A stretch of 7,484 nucleotides of DNA. Origin: Bacteroidia bacterium. GTDB taxonomy: Bacteria > Bacteroidota > Bacteroidia > Cytophagales > Cyclobacteriaceae. Below are positions 1 to 5,855 of the stretch, in pieces. The notes under the pieces were generated by a model, which did no database searches, had not been told where the DNA came from, and was given only the letters and a program-made list of their open reading frames with translations. The position numbers and the translations under genes were made by a program. Position 1 is the first letter of the stretch, and every line of letters begins with the position of its first letter. The stretch lies in the NCBI GenBank assembly GCA_012031955.1, contig JAAURZ010000103.1:1-7484 (forward strand). The letters run 5' to 3'.

Positions 1-542
1 CTCCTCATCCTGGTGCTCGGCGTGATCGTGTGCTGGCTGGTGAAGCGCGTCGTTGTCCGGATCCTCCTCATCATTCGGATCGACCGGCCGCTCCGCGGGC
101 TTCGGTGGACCCGGGCTCTCCGGCAGGCGGACGTGCGGCATGCCCTGGCCAAGTGCCTCGGGAGACATCGCGGTACTGCGTTCGTCTTCCTCATCTTCCT
201 CAGCAACGCGCTCACCGTCTGCACCTGCTTTTGCGCATCGCTGCGCTGCGCCGGGTCGAGCTGGTCGGCCTGCGCCAGCGCCGCCTTGAAATGCGTCAGC
301 GCATCGGCCGGCAGTTTCAGCAGCGCATAGACATGCGCCAGATAAAAGTGCGCCGGCGCGAAATCGGCCTGCTCGCGCAGCGCGGCGAGATAGGCGTTAT
401 AGTTCTGCTGGTTGTAATTGTCGATGAGAACGTTGGCGGCATTCACCGCGTCTCTGAAGGTCCCAATGGTGATGATGGCGTCGTCATACAGGTGCTGAAG
501 CGCATCGATGGATTCATCCGCGGAAGTTTGTGTATCACCTGC
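1..542 (-). CDS. C-terminal continuation of the unknown secreted protein: TPR-like region and acidic Pro-rich tail, frameshifted, runs off left edge
   Basis: Two minus-strand frames together carry coding signal that continues the upstream protein. From about 542 to 220 one frame reads GDTQTSADESIDALQHLYDD and then a TPR-like helix pair at about 250-405, with the core APAHFYLAHVYALLKLPADA. TPRs are helical protein-protein interaction repeats. Near 220 this frame turns arginine-rich, while the frame entered by restoring one base reads DGERVAEEDEEDER and then a Pro/Asp/Glu/His-rich tail that is open to position 1. Third positions are strongly G/C in both chosen frames. Plus-strand frames here, including a 197-codon one at 30-623, are rich in Arg and Leu and look like shadows. 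GC is about 64%, against about 48% in the 5' part of the gene. This may be a decayed gene, a gene with two sequence errors, or a GC-rich fusion. The end of the protein is outside the window. Confidence 0.55.
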
Positions 543-1258
543 GCGCTCGCTGCCGTGTTTGCCAGGTTGGCGGCCGCGTGGGCCGCATTGGCCGCTGCGG
601 TCACGGCTACGTGTGCCGCATAAGCTGCGATCAGATGGGCACCCACTGCTTGCACAGAAACAGCAAGGGGCTCCGCAAATGAAAAGAACAACCCGTTAAG
701 AAAACCGTAAGTAAAAATCCCCGAAGTGCCCGGCTCTACACACTGCGACCCGACGCCTTCAAACTGTGAAAGTACTTTAATGTTAGTCGTATTGATTTTC
801 CGGCTGTCGAACAAGGCTCGCACCTTTTCAGAAACAGCCGCACCGTCGACGAACATAGAATTGTGTTCGTCCCAGGCATCTTCATTCCATCCGCTCTTGG
901 TACCTGTAGCTGCATAGATCAGGGCTCCCTTGCCTCTTCTTTCGTCATCATAGTCAAAAACACGCACCTCCACTCGTCCATCAGGGCCATATTGCACGGC
1001 GTTCGGATTGAAGAGTGAGTTTGTCCACATCATGATTCCCTGCGGCGCTCCAGGGTCAGAAGGCACGCGATAAAGTTCTTGCAAGTCAAGCAGGGCTGTC
1101 GTTTGCAAATACAACATCCTGTTTTTGACATCGACGCTGCCGTCGACATTGAATGTAACGGAAGCGGTTTGCGCACAAAGCTGTAGAGGCAGCACCGCCA
1201 AAGTGTGTACTATGCAAATGCATACAACACAGGACAGCGATCCGTTTGCATTTTTCAT
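443..1258 (-). CDS. Unknown secreted protein, N-terminal part (frame breaks near 540)
   Basis: I do not recognise the family. Residues 1-30 look like a Sec signal peptide: MKN start, hydrophobic stretch to about 28, likely cleavage after CAQ. The lipobox is poor because Leu precedes the Cys, so a lipoprotein is unlikely. Residues 31-200 form a mixed, probably globular region with no motif I can name. Residues 200-240 are an alanine-rich, helix-prone stretch. After Q240 (position 539) the frame turns into unlikely sequence and stops at 443, while coding signal continues in the next frame as GDTQTSADESIDALQ. The genuine coding part of this frame is therefore about 540-1258, and one missing base near 540 restores continuity. 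The ATG at 1258 is the only start giving a signal peptide. It lacks a Shine-Dalgarno site, as is common in Bacteroidota. A palindromic repeat lies 27 bp upstream. Confidence 0.7.
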   Translation of the reverse strand: MKNANGSLSCVVCICIVHTLAVLPLQLCAQTASVTFNVDGSVDVKNRMLYLQTTALLDLQELYRVPSDPGAPQGIMMWTNSLFNPNAVQYGPDGRVEVRVFDYDDERRGKGALIYAATGTKSGWNEDAWDEHNSMFVDGAAVSEKVRALFDSRKINTTNIKVLSQFEGVGSQCVEPGTSGIFTYGFLNGLFFSFAEPLAVSVQAVGAHLIAAYAAHVAVTAAANAAHAAANLANTAASAQVIHKLPRMNPSMRFSTCMTTPSSPLGPSETR

Positions 1259-1284
1259 GTGTTAATAATTGATTTTAATGGACA

Positions 1285-1328
1285 CATGCCTGCATGCCCG
1301 AAGTGCGGCAGGCAGGCACGCAGGCATG
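1285..1328. repeat. Imperfect inverted repeat / hairpin, 14-bp arms
   Basis: The left arm CATGCCTGCATGCC (1285-1298) and the right arm GGCACGCAGGCATG (1315-1328) pair at 13 of 14 positions around a 16-nt loop. The loop and right arm contain the tandem GGCAGGCAGGCA. Neither side has a T-run of terminator type. It lies just upstream of the secreted-protein gene and 8 bp from an 18-bp palindrome, which suggests an intergenic repeat unit. That it belongs to a repeat family is inference. Confidence 0.6.
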
Positions 1329-1336
1329 GAATTCGC

Positions 1337-1354
1337 TCCCGATAATTATCGGGA
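1337..1354. repeat. Perfect 18-bp palindrome TCCCGATAATTATCGGGA
   Basis: The sequence equals its own reverse complement over 18 bp. From memory, similar CCCGATAxxTATCGGG motifs recur between genes in many Bacteroidota genomes. I cannot count copies here because the window shows only one. It could be a dispersed repeat, a protein-binding site or part of a small non-autonomous element together with the adjacent hairpin at 1285-1328. Confidence 0.6.
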
Positions 1355-1843
1355 TGAGCGTTTTTGCCTAAAGGGGTCGTTGCAATTAACATCCCGCTGG
1401 GGTATAGTTTTCTTTATGCTCATTTCATGTTATGAGTCTGGCTGGGGTACTGGTTAATTGTTGATTGATCGTTCTTTCACTCCAGATTCTGGCAACGCGG
1501 GAAACCAATCAAGGCACGCGGCACGATGTTTCTGCATTTCCATTTCCGGCATTCTTGCAATCGCACTTCCAGGAGGGCTTCAGTGAAGGGCGGCCGCGCA
1601 GTCGCAACTCAATACAATTTGTGAGATGCGTGTCGAAAGTAAGCATCCAATTCCGGACCGATGCATCCAATCACCCGAAAAAAATTTCCTCGGCTCCGAG
1701 AACTATGAAGAGCAGTGGCTCTTTGCACCGGAACAACAACGATTTGAACCCTGGATTCTCAGGGCCTGTCGGCCAGCACAGCGATGGACAAGATATGACT
1801 TGGTTTAGAATCAATCGGCAAAGCATCATTGCTGCAAAGACAT
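1355..1843. other. Gene-free stretch, possibly holding coding remnants
   Basis: No convincing gene is visible. A plus frame at 1465-1845 needs a TTG start and encodes a Ser/Arg/Asn-rich peptide unlike a folded protein. A second plus frame at 1626-1808 gives a 60-residue peptide with a more protein-like C-terminal half (YEEQWLFAPEQQRFEPW), but it has no recognisable family or upstream signal. On the plus strand, TTG at 1380-1382, a 22-bp spacer and TAGTTTTC at 1405-1412 resemble the Bacteroidota promoter consensus (TTG, N17-23, TAnnTTTG) with one mismatch. This is weak evidence. The minus strand has no frame longer than about 60 codons. Confidence 0.4.
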
Positions 1844-1870
1844 AAAAAAGCCCTCCCGCCTGGAAGGGCT
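1844..1870 (-). terminator. Orphan rho-independent terminator, minus strand
   Basis: Read on the minus strand, AGCCCT (1870-1865) and AGGGCT (1854-1849) form a stem. Two more G-C pairs across a one-base bulge extend it, and the loop is five bases. Six T residues (A1844-A1849 on the plus strand) follow directly. On the plus strand nothing resembling a T-tract follows, so the direction is minus. It lies about 140 bp beyond the operon terminator at 2011-2040, and no gene is visible between the two. It is either a back-up terminator or the end of an unseen small RNA. Confidence 0.6.
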
Positions 1871-2010
1871 GAAATCCTTCTGAGAACTTTCATTAACCTA
1901 AACTTATGAAGAAATTTCTATCTGTATGATGAAGGATTTTATAACAAAGTTTCAACTCTATCGAAGTTTTTCCATCACCCTTGTGGGTTGATTTTCGAAT
2001 GCAAAGCAAC

Positions 2011-2040
2011 AAAAAAAGACCGGCACATTGGCCGGTCTTT
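2011..2040 (-). terminator. Rho-independent terminator of the two-component operon
   Basis: A perfect 10-bp stem (AAAGACCGGC at 2015-2024, GCCGGTCTTT at 2031-2040) encloses a 6-nt loop. On the minus strand it runs into an uninterrupted T7 tract (A2011-A2017). It begins 28 bp downstream of the response-regulator stop codon. The plus-strand tail has only three T, so it is probably one-directional. Confidence 0.85.
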
Positions 2041-2068
2041 GTATGATGAATTCGTTACCGAAGGATTA

Positions 2069-2701
2069 TCAAATCAGCTTTTCGAGGTTAGCTTTTGCTA
2101 TCGCCTCGGATTTGCTGTTCACCTGCAGCTTACTGTAAATGTTCTTGATATGCGTTTTTGCGGTTTCCTTTGAAATAAAAAGTTCCTCCGAAATCTGGGT
2201 ATAGGTCTTGCCTTCGGATATCAACTGCAATATCTCTGTCTCGCGCTTGGTGAGGGGCGAGTTTGGGTTCACATGAAAGTTGTCGATAACCATGCGGGCA
2301 ATACGACTACTCATGGGCGCGCCGCCACGCACAATCTCTTCCAGGGCGGTGAGCAACTCCATGTAGTTGGCGCTCTTGGTAATATAGCCAGACGCCCCGG
2401 CTTTGAGCGCTTCAAACACCAGTTCGCTGTCTTCATACACCGTCACCATGATAATATCGGAGTGCGGACTTTTTTCTTTGATGATGCGTGTGCCCTGTAT
2501 GCCGTTCATGCCTGGCAGTTCGATGTCCATCAGCACAATTTCTGGCTTGTCGCGGTTGAGGGCGTCAATCGCTTCTTCGCAACTGGCGTAAGAGTTTACT
2601 ACCATGAATTTCTGAGAGCTGTTGACTATCAGGCTGAAGCTATTGCGGATTTCCTGGTCGTCTTCTACGATCAGCACCCGCTTCTTAAAAGGCAATGCCA
2701 T
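2069..2701 (-). CDS. NarL/FixJ-type response regulator (REC + LuxR HTH)
   Basis: This is a 210-residue cytoplasmic two-component regulator of normal length and intact frame. The receiver domain spans about residues 7-125. It has the acidic pocket E13-D14-D15, phosphoacceptor D59 in VLMDIELPGMNG, the switch T87 and conserved K109 in GYITKS. After a short linker, a LuxR-type helix-turn-helix covers about 150-207 (LTKRETEILQLISEGKTYTQ, then ISKETAKTHIKNIYSKLQV). All key residues are present, so it should be phosphorylatable and bind DNA. Its ATG lies inside the 3' end of the kinase gene with a 17-nt overlap, which suggests translational coupling and a dedicated kinase-regulator pair. No Shine-Dalgarno site is seen. 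A strong terminator follows the TGA stop. Targets are unknown; the operon's own promoter and the divergent permease gene are candidates by position only. Confidence 0.95.
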   Translation of the reverse strand: MALPFKKRVLIVEDDQEIRNSFSLIVNSSQKFMVVNSYASCEEAIDALNRDKPEIVLMDIELPGMNGIQGTRIIKEKSPHSDIIMVTVYEDSELVFEALKAGASGYITKSANYMELLTALEEIVRGGAPMSSRIARMVIDNFHVNPNSPLTKRETEILQLISEGKTYTQISEELFISKETAKTHIKNIYSKLQVNSKSEAIAKANLEKLI

Positions 2702-5243
2702 ACTTGTGTGTTTTAGTTAGTTTAAATTGGAGTACAATCCTCGTTCCCCTGTCTTTGATACTGTTTATACGTAAGACGCTGCGAATTCTCTCAGCCCTTT
2801 CGCGAATATTTTTAAGACCGTTAGATTTTTGGGGTTCATTGGTCAAAAAGCCTATGCCATCGTCTTCAAAGCTAAGCAGAATGTAGCCGGCTTCGTCGCG
2901 CGTGAGCTGCAGCGTCACGTTCTTTGCGTTAGAATATTTGAAGGCGTTGGTCATCGCCTCCTTGAAGATGAGATTGGCTTCGCGGCTAAAGCCATACGGA
3001 AGGCGAATGCGCTCGCGCACTTCATTGAAGGCCCGGAAGTTGATACTCTTCTCTTCAAACAATTTTTCGCCGAAGTCGCGTATGTGTAAGAAAAGCTTGC
3101 CCAACTCATCGTTCACAGGGTCGATGGACCAAATGAAGTCGCGCGTGCCCGAGTACAGGTACTTGGCGGAGCTCTCCACTTTGGTGTAAAGGTCTGAGTG
3201 GCCGCTGCCCGTGCCGCTGCCGGCCCCGTTGAGCTTGAGCAGGCTCACGTAGTTGATGATGCGCGTGAGCTGGTTGCCCATTTCGTCGTGGAAGTCGCGC
3301 GCAATTTCTTTGCGCAAACTCTCCTGCTCCCGATGGCGTATGCGTTCCAACTCCAGCATCTTGTTTACGCGGTGACGCACGCGTATGTACAAAAGCAGTG
3401 TAATGGAACCTGCAAAAAGAATGATCATGCCCACCACAAACGATGTGGTAAGGTAGAACGGACGCTGGATGGTGAAGGGATAGGCAATGCGGCTGTCGGA
3501 CCAGCTTCCCTGGTTGTTGGTGGCCATCACGCGGAAAATATACTCTCCGGGCGGCAGGTTGCTATAGGTTACTTGTCCGGATGCCGACGGCTGTGACCAT
3601 GTTTTGTCGAAGTTCTCCAGCATATAGCGGAAGCGTATAGACTTGGGATAGCGCTTGTCGACGCGGTTGAACTGGAAGGTAAGGTGATTCTTGTCGGGCG
3701 GAAACGACGGTCGGTAAGGCAACTTAAAGAATCCGAACAGACTATCCGCGTAGGCGCGCACCTGATACTCACCGTAGAGTATCTGGAGGTCGGTGAGATG
3801 GAGGTCGAAAGAGCGCTGGTTTTGACGATTGATGTTGTTGTACTGGTAGAGGCCGTCGATCAATCCAAAGAATTTCTTGTCAGCACCCAGGTAGAATGCA
3901 TTTTGATTCGTCTCGATTCCGGTGAGCCCGTTATCATAGTCGTAGTGCAGGTTGGTAACGATGTTGAAAGCATTGTCGAACTGCAGCCGGCTAATGCCTT
4001 TTTCACTGCCGATCCAGAGGTAGTCGTCCTGATCGTAACCGACAAAGTATACAAAGCCGGACGTGAGGCCCTCGTGCGTGGTGACAAGTTTGCGGTCGCC
4101 GCTTTTGGGATTGTACAGCAAGACGCCCATGCCTCCCGTTCCCATCACCAAAAGGGAATCGCGGAAAGTGCTGATACTCATGACATACACCTTGTCGAGG
4201 TCGGGTATGGTGAGGCTTTCGACTTTTCCGTCGTGAATGGTATTGAGGCCGTAGTCGTTGGCCACATAGAGTGTCTCTGTGTCCTTATGGTAGTGGGTAG
4301 ACCATACCAGGTTACTTGCAAGCCCATTTTCCGTCGTATAGTTGGTGAACTTGTCGCCGTCGAAGTAACTCACGCCTCCGCCGGTGCCCACCCAAATACC
4401 TCCCTTGGTGTCGGGCGAAATATTGAAGATACCGTTGGCGGCGAGGCCGTCGCGGTACGTGAGCCAGTCGAATGAATTGGTTTCGGGGTTATACCGGCCC
4501 AGGCCGGCAGAAGATCCGGCCCACACGGTGCCGTCTGTTGCCTCGGCAATGGCCTGCACGCGGTTGCGATAAACCTCTTCGGGGTCGTAGAAGTGGTCGA
4601 TCTTGCCTTTCTTCATCCGCCACAACCCCTTGTTCATTGTGCCGATCCAACTGTAGTCGTTGCGGTCTTTCATGATCGCCATCACGGAGCGCATGGCGTC
4701 GGAACTGCAACGGTCAAAGTCCTGGATGAAATATTTGAACAGGCCACCGCCGTTTGTTGCAAACCATGTATTGCCCTCGGCGTCGGTAAGCACCTCGTAC
4801 ACGCCCAGATCGTGCAGCACCGTGTCGCGTGTGAGTTTGTCGTTTTCCCACTTGTCTTTAAAGAGGTAGCCGCCCAGCGCGTCGCGCGTCCATAAAATAT
4901 CCTCGTCTTCGTCGTACAACAATGGCGCTCCTTCGAAATCAATGTCGGCTTTCGTCACCTTTCGCTCCTTCAGATTGAATTTCATGTAACCGGCATCCGT
5001 CCAGCAGTACGTCTCGCCTTTTACATCGAAGAAGTGATAAGCCCGCTTGATGGGCACCTCGGTGGTGAGCTCGAAGCGCTCCTTACGGGACCAAACAAAA
5101 AAGCGGTACGGATTTGCGAAAAAAAATAATCTCGCCGGCAGGTCGTTGATACGAGTTGATCGCCTCCGTATCGGGTACAAGTTCCTTTTCCCAATAATAC
5201 ACGGAGTCCTGGTATATTTTTCCGTAGCTGTTGGCCGACACAA
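2685..5243 (-). CDS. Propeller-type sensor histidine kinase, C-terminal 5/6 (frame separated from its N-terminus)
   Basis: The open frame has 852 codons. Its first ~42 residues are the wrong frame of the N-terminal piece, and true sequence resumes at ANPYRFFVW, just after an A8 run. Numbered in the rejoined 988-residue protein, it holds the remaining reg_prop blades to about 606 (for example DGTVWAGSSAGLGRYNP and GGIWVGTGGGVSYFDG). Then come a Y_Y_Y domain at about 669-728 (LPPGEYIFRVMATNNQGSWS) and one membrane helix at about 734-756. The HisKA_3 box follows with phospho-His H788 in IARDFHDEMGNQL. The HATPase has N902 in KEAMTNAFKYS, DDGIGF at about 930-935 and NGLKNIRERA at about 944. The catalytic part is intact. 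On its own this product lacks a signal peptide, so its propeller would not reach the periplasm. It is not a hybrid kinase, since the receiver lies in the overlapping downstream gene. The ligand is unknown. Confidence 0.85.
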   Translation of the reverse strand: MCRPTATEKYTRTPCIIGKRNLYPIRRRSTRINDLPARLFFFANPYRFFVWSRKERFELTTEVPIKRAYHFFDVKGETYCWTDAGYMKFNLKERKVTKADIDFEGAPLLYDEDEDILWTRDALGGYLFKDKWENDKLTRDTVLHDLGVYEVLTDAEGNTWFATNGGGLFKYFIQDFDRCSSDAMRSVMAIMKDRNDYSWIGTMNKGLWRMKKGKIDHFYDPEEVYRNRVQAIAEATDGTVWAGSSAGLGRYNPETNSFDWLTYRDGLAANGIFNISPDTKGGIWVGTGGGVSYFDGDKFTNYTTENGLASNLVWSTHYHKDTETLYVANDYGLNTIHDGKVESLTIPDLDKVYVMSISTFRDSLLVMGTGGMGVLLYNPKSGDRKLVTTHEGLTSGFVYFVGYDQDDYLWIGSEKGISRLQFDNAFNIVTNLHYDYDNGLTGIETNQNAFYLGADKKFFGLIDGLYQYNNINRQNQRSFDLHLTDLQILYGEYQVRAYADSLFGFFKLPYRPSFPPDKNHLTFQFNRVDKRYPKSIRFRYMLENFDKTWSQPSASGQVTYSNLPPGEYIFRVMATNNQGSWSDSRIAYPFTIQRPFYLTTSFVVGMIILFAGSITLLLYIRVRHRVNKMLELERIRHREQESLRKEIARDFHDEMGNQLTRIINYVSLLKLNGAGSGTGSGHSDLYTKVESSAKYLYSGTRDFIWSIDPVNDELGKLFLHIRDFGEKLFEEKSINFRAFNEVRERIRLPYGFSREANLIFKEAMTNAFKYSNAKNVTLQLTRDEAGYILLSFEDDGIGFLTNEPQKSNGLKNIRERAERIRSVLRINSIKDRGTRIVLQFKLTKTHKYGIAF

Positions 5244-5652
5244 CGTAAATTGTATCGTTGAGTTCGTGTATTCTTCGGAAGCTCTTTTTTATCGACCGCG
5301 GTCCCGGCACCTGAAATGTCTTGAAGCGGCGTCCGTCAAATCTTGTGAGTCCGCGTGCGTGCAACGCCCACACATTTTGTTGCGCGTCGATACGCAGTTT
5401 GTAAATTTCGTTGGAAAGAAGGCCGTCCAGCGTCGTGTAAACATTGAAAGTGCGGCCATCGAATCGCCCCAGGCCGCCGCCGAGTGTCGACAACCAAAGG
5501 TATCCATTCTGGTCTTCCGCCAGGGATGTGACCTGCGACTGAGGCAAACCGTCTACCGCCTTGTAGTTGCGGGTAGTGTGGTTAAAGTCCTGGGCAAAAC
5601 AAGACGTCCCTATCGCTATTGCCAGAAACCCTATAATACCAGATTTGCCCAT
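5083..5652 (-). CDS. Propeller-type sensor histidine kinase, N-terminal part (same gene as 2685-5243, frameshifted)
   Basis: This frame holds the true start of the kinase. MGKSGIIGFLAIAIGTSCFA followed by QDF is a Sec signal peptide with cleavage near residue 21. The first reg_prop blades follow: DGLPQSQVTSLAEDQNGYLW with GGGLGRFDG, then DGLLSNEIY with VWALHARGLTRFDG. Such repeats form periplasmic beta-propellers in Bacteroidota sensor kinases. Coding quality holds to F178 (5119) and then collapses into RKSVPLFCLVP and a stop at 5083. With seven instead of eight T in the coding-strand run, the reading continues as EIIFFANPYRFFVW into the 2685-5243 frame. This gives one 988-residue protein spanning 2685-5652, a normal size for a kinase with two seven-bladed propellers. 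As written, this piece alone would be a truncated propeller without membrane anchor or kinase. Confidence 0.85.
   Translation of the reverse strand: MGKSGIIGFLAIAIGTSCFAQDFNHTTRNYKAVDGLPQSQVTSLAEDQNGYLWLSTLGGGLGRFDGRTFNVYTTLDGLLSNEIYKLRIDAQQNVWALHARGLTRFDGRRFKTFQVPGPRSIKKSFRRIHELNDTIYVVSANSYGKIYQDSVYYWEKELVPDTEAINSYQRPAGEIIFFRKSVPLFCLVP
5119..5126 (-). other. A8/T8 homopolymer at the kinase frameshift
   Basis: Eight consecutive A on the plus strand (T8 in the coding sense) lie exactly where the kinase reading changes frame. T7 or T10 would join the two frames with no odd residues. Possible causes are a homopolymer sequencing error, slipped-strand phase variation, transcriptional slippage or a true null mutation. 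The sequence alone cannot decide, but the uncorrupted coding on both sides argues for a recent event or an error. Confidence 0.75.
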
Positions 5653-5855
5653 CGCTCAACTTGCAAAGTAGGAGGATGCCGCAAGATACGTAATCCCCCG
5701 CATTACGGTATTATGAAACCGGGCCCTGCTCCAGGGCATAACAGGGCGAAAACGCAGGCAGATCGGGGCTTTCGCGAAAATTTGGAGTCGCCGGCTGCAA
5801 CCTCTTTGCGAATCGTGAAGTCTTATACACATAAATTCAAAAAAGCCGCCTCACA
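5653..5855. promoter_or_regulatory. Divergent intergenic region with candidate operators
   Basis: These 203 bp separate the kinase operon (leftward) from the permease gene (rightward), so both promoters probably lie here. Visible structures are CGTAAT-7-ATTACG (5689-5707), GCCCTG-3-CAGGGC (5723-5737) with a further CAGGGC copy at 5742-5747, and the palindrome TTTCGCGAAA (5770-5779). Promoter-like boxes are weak. TATCTTG on the minus strand near 5681-5687 approaches TAnnTTTG. On the plus strand, TTG near 5806-5808 and TAAATTC at 5832-5838 are about 23 bp apart. NarL-family regulators usually bind short inverted repeats, so these are candidates for the neighbouring regulator, but this assignment is inference. 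Confidence 0.4.

Noticed and set aside
30..623. 197-codon plus-strand ORF at the left edge
   Set aside because: It is Arg/Leu-rich and antisense to a TPR-like helix pair, and the minus-strand frames have the better codon use.
1396..1449. Direct repeat GCTGGGGTA (1396-1404 and 1441-1449)
   Set aside because: Only nine bases and two copies 45 bp apart, with no further similarity around them; this could be chance.
1741..1775. T-loop-like GGGTTCAAATC on the minus strand, suggesting a tRNA
   Set aside because: The flanking bases do not pair as a T-stem, and no acceptor, D or anticodon arms can be found at the right spacing.
3684..4475. 263-codon plus-strand ORF opposite the kinase
   Set aside because: It lies wholly antisense to clear reg_prop/Y_Y_Y coding sequence, is Val/Glu-rich from the reversed codons, and has no recognisable family.
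2685..5652. Hybrid (HTCS-type) polysaccharide-utilisation regulator
   Set aside because: The kinase frame ends after the HATPase, the receiver is a separate gene with a LuxR HTH rather than an AraC domain, and no SusC/SusD or glycosidase gene is in the window.
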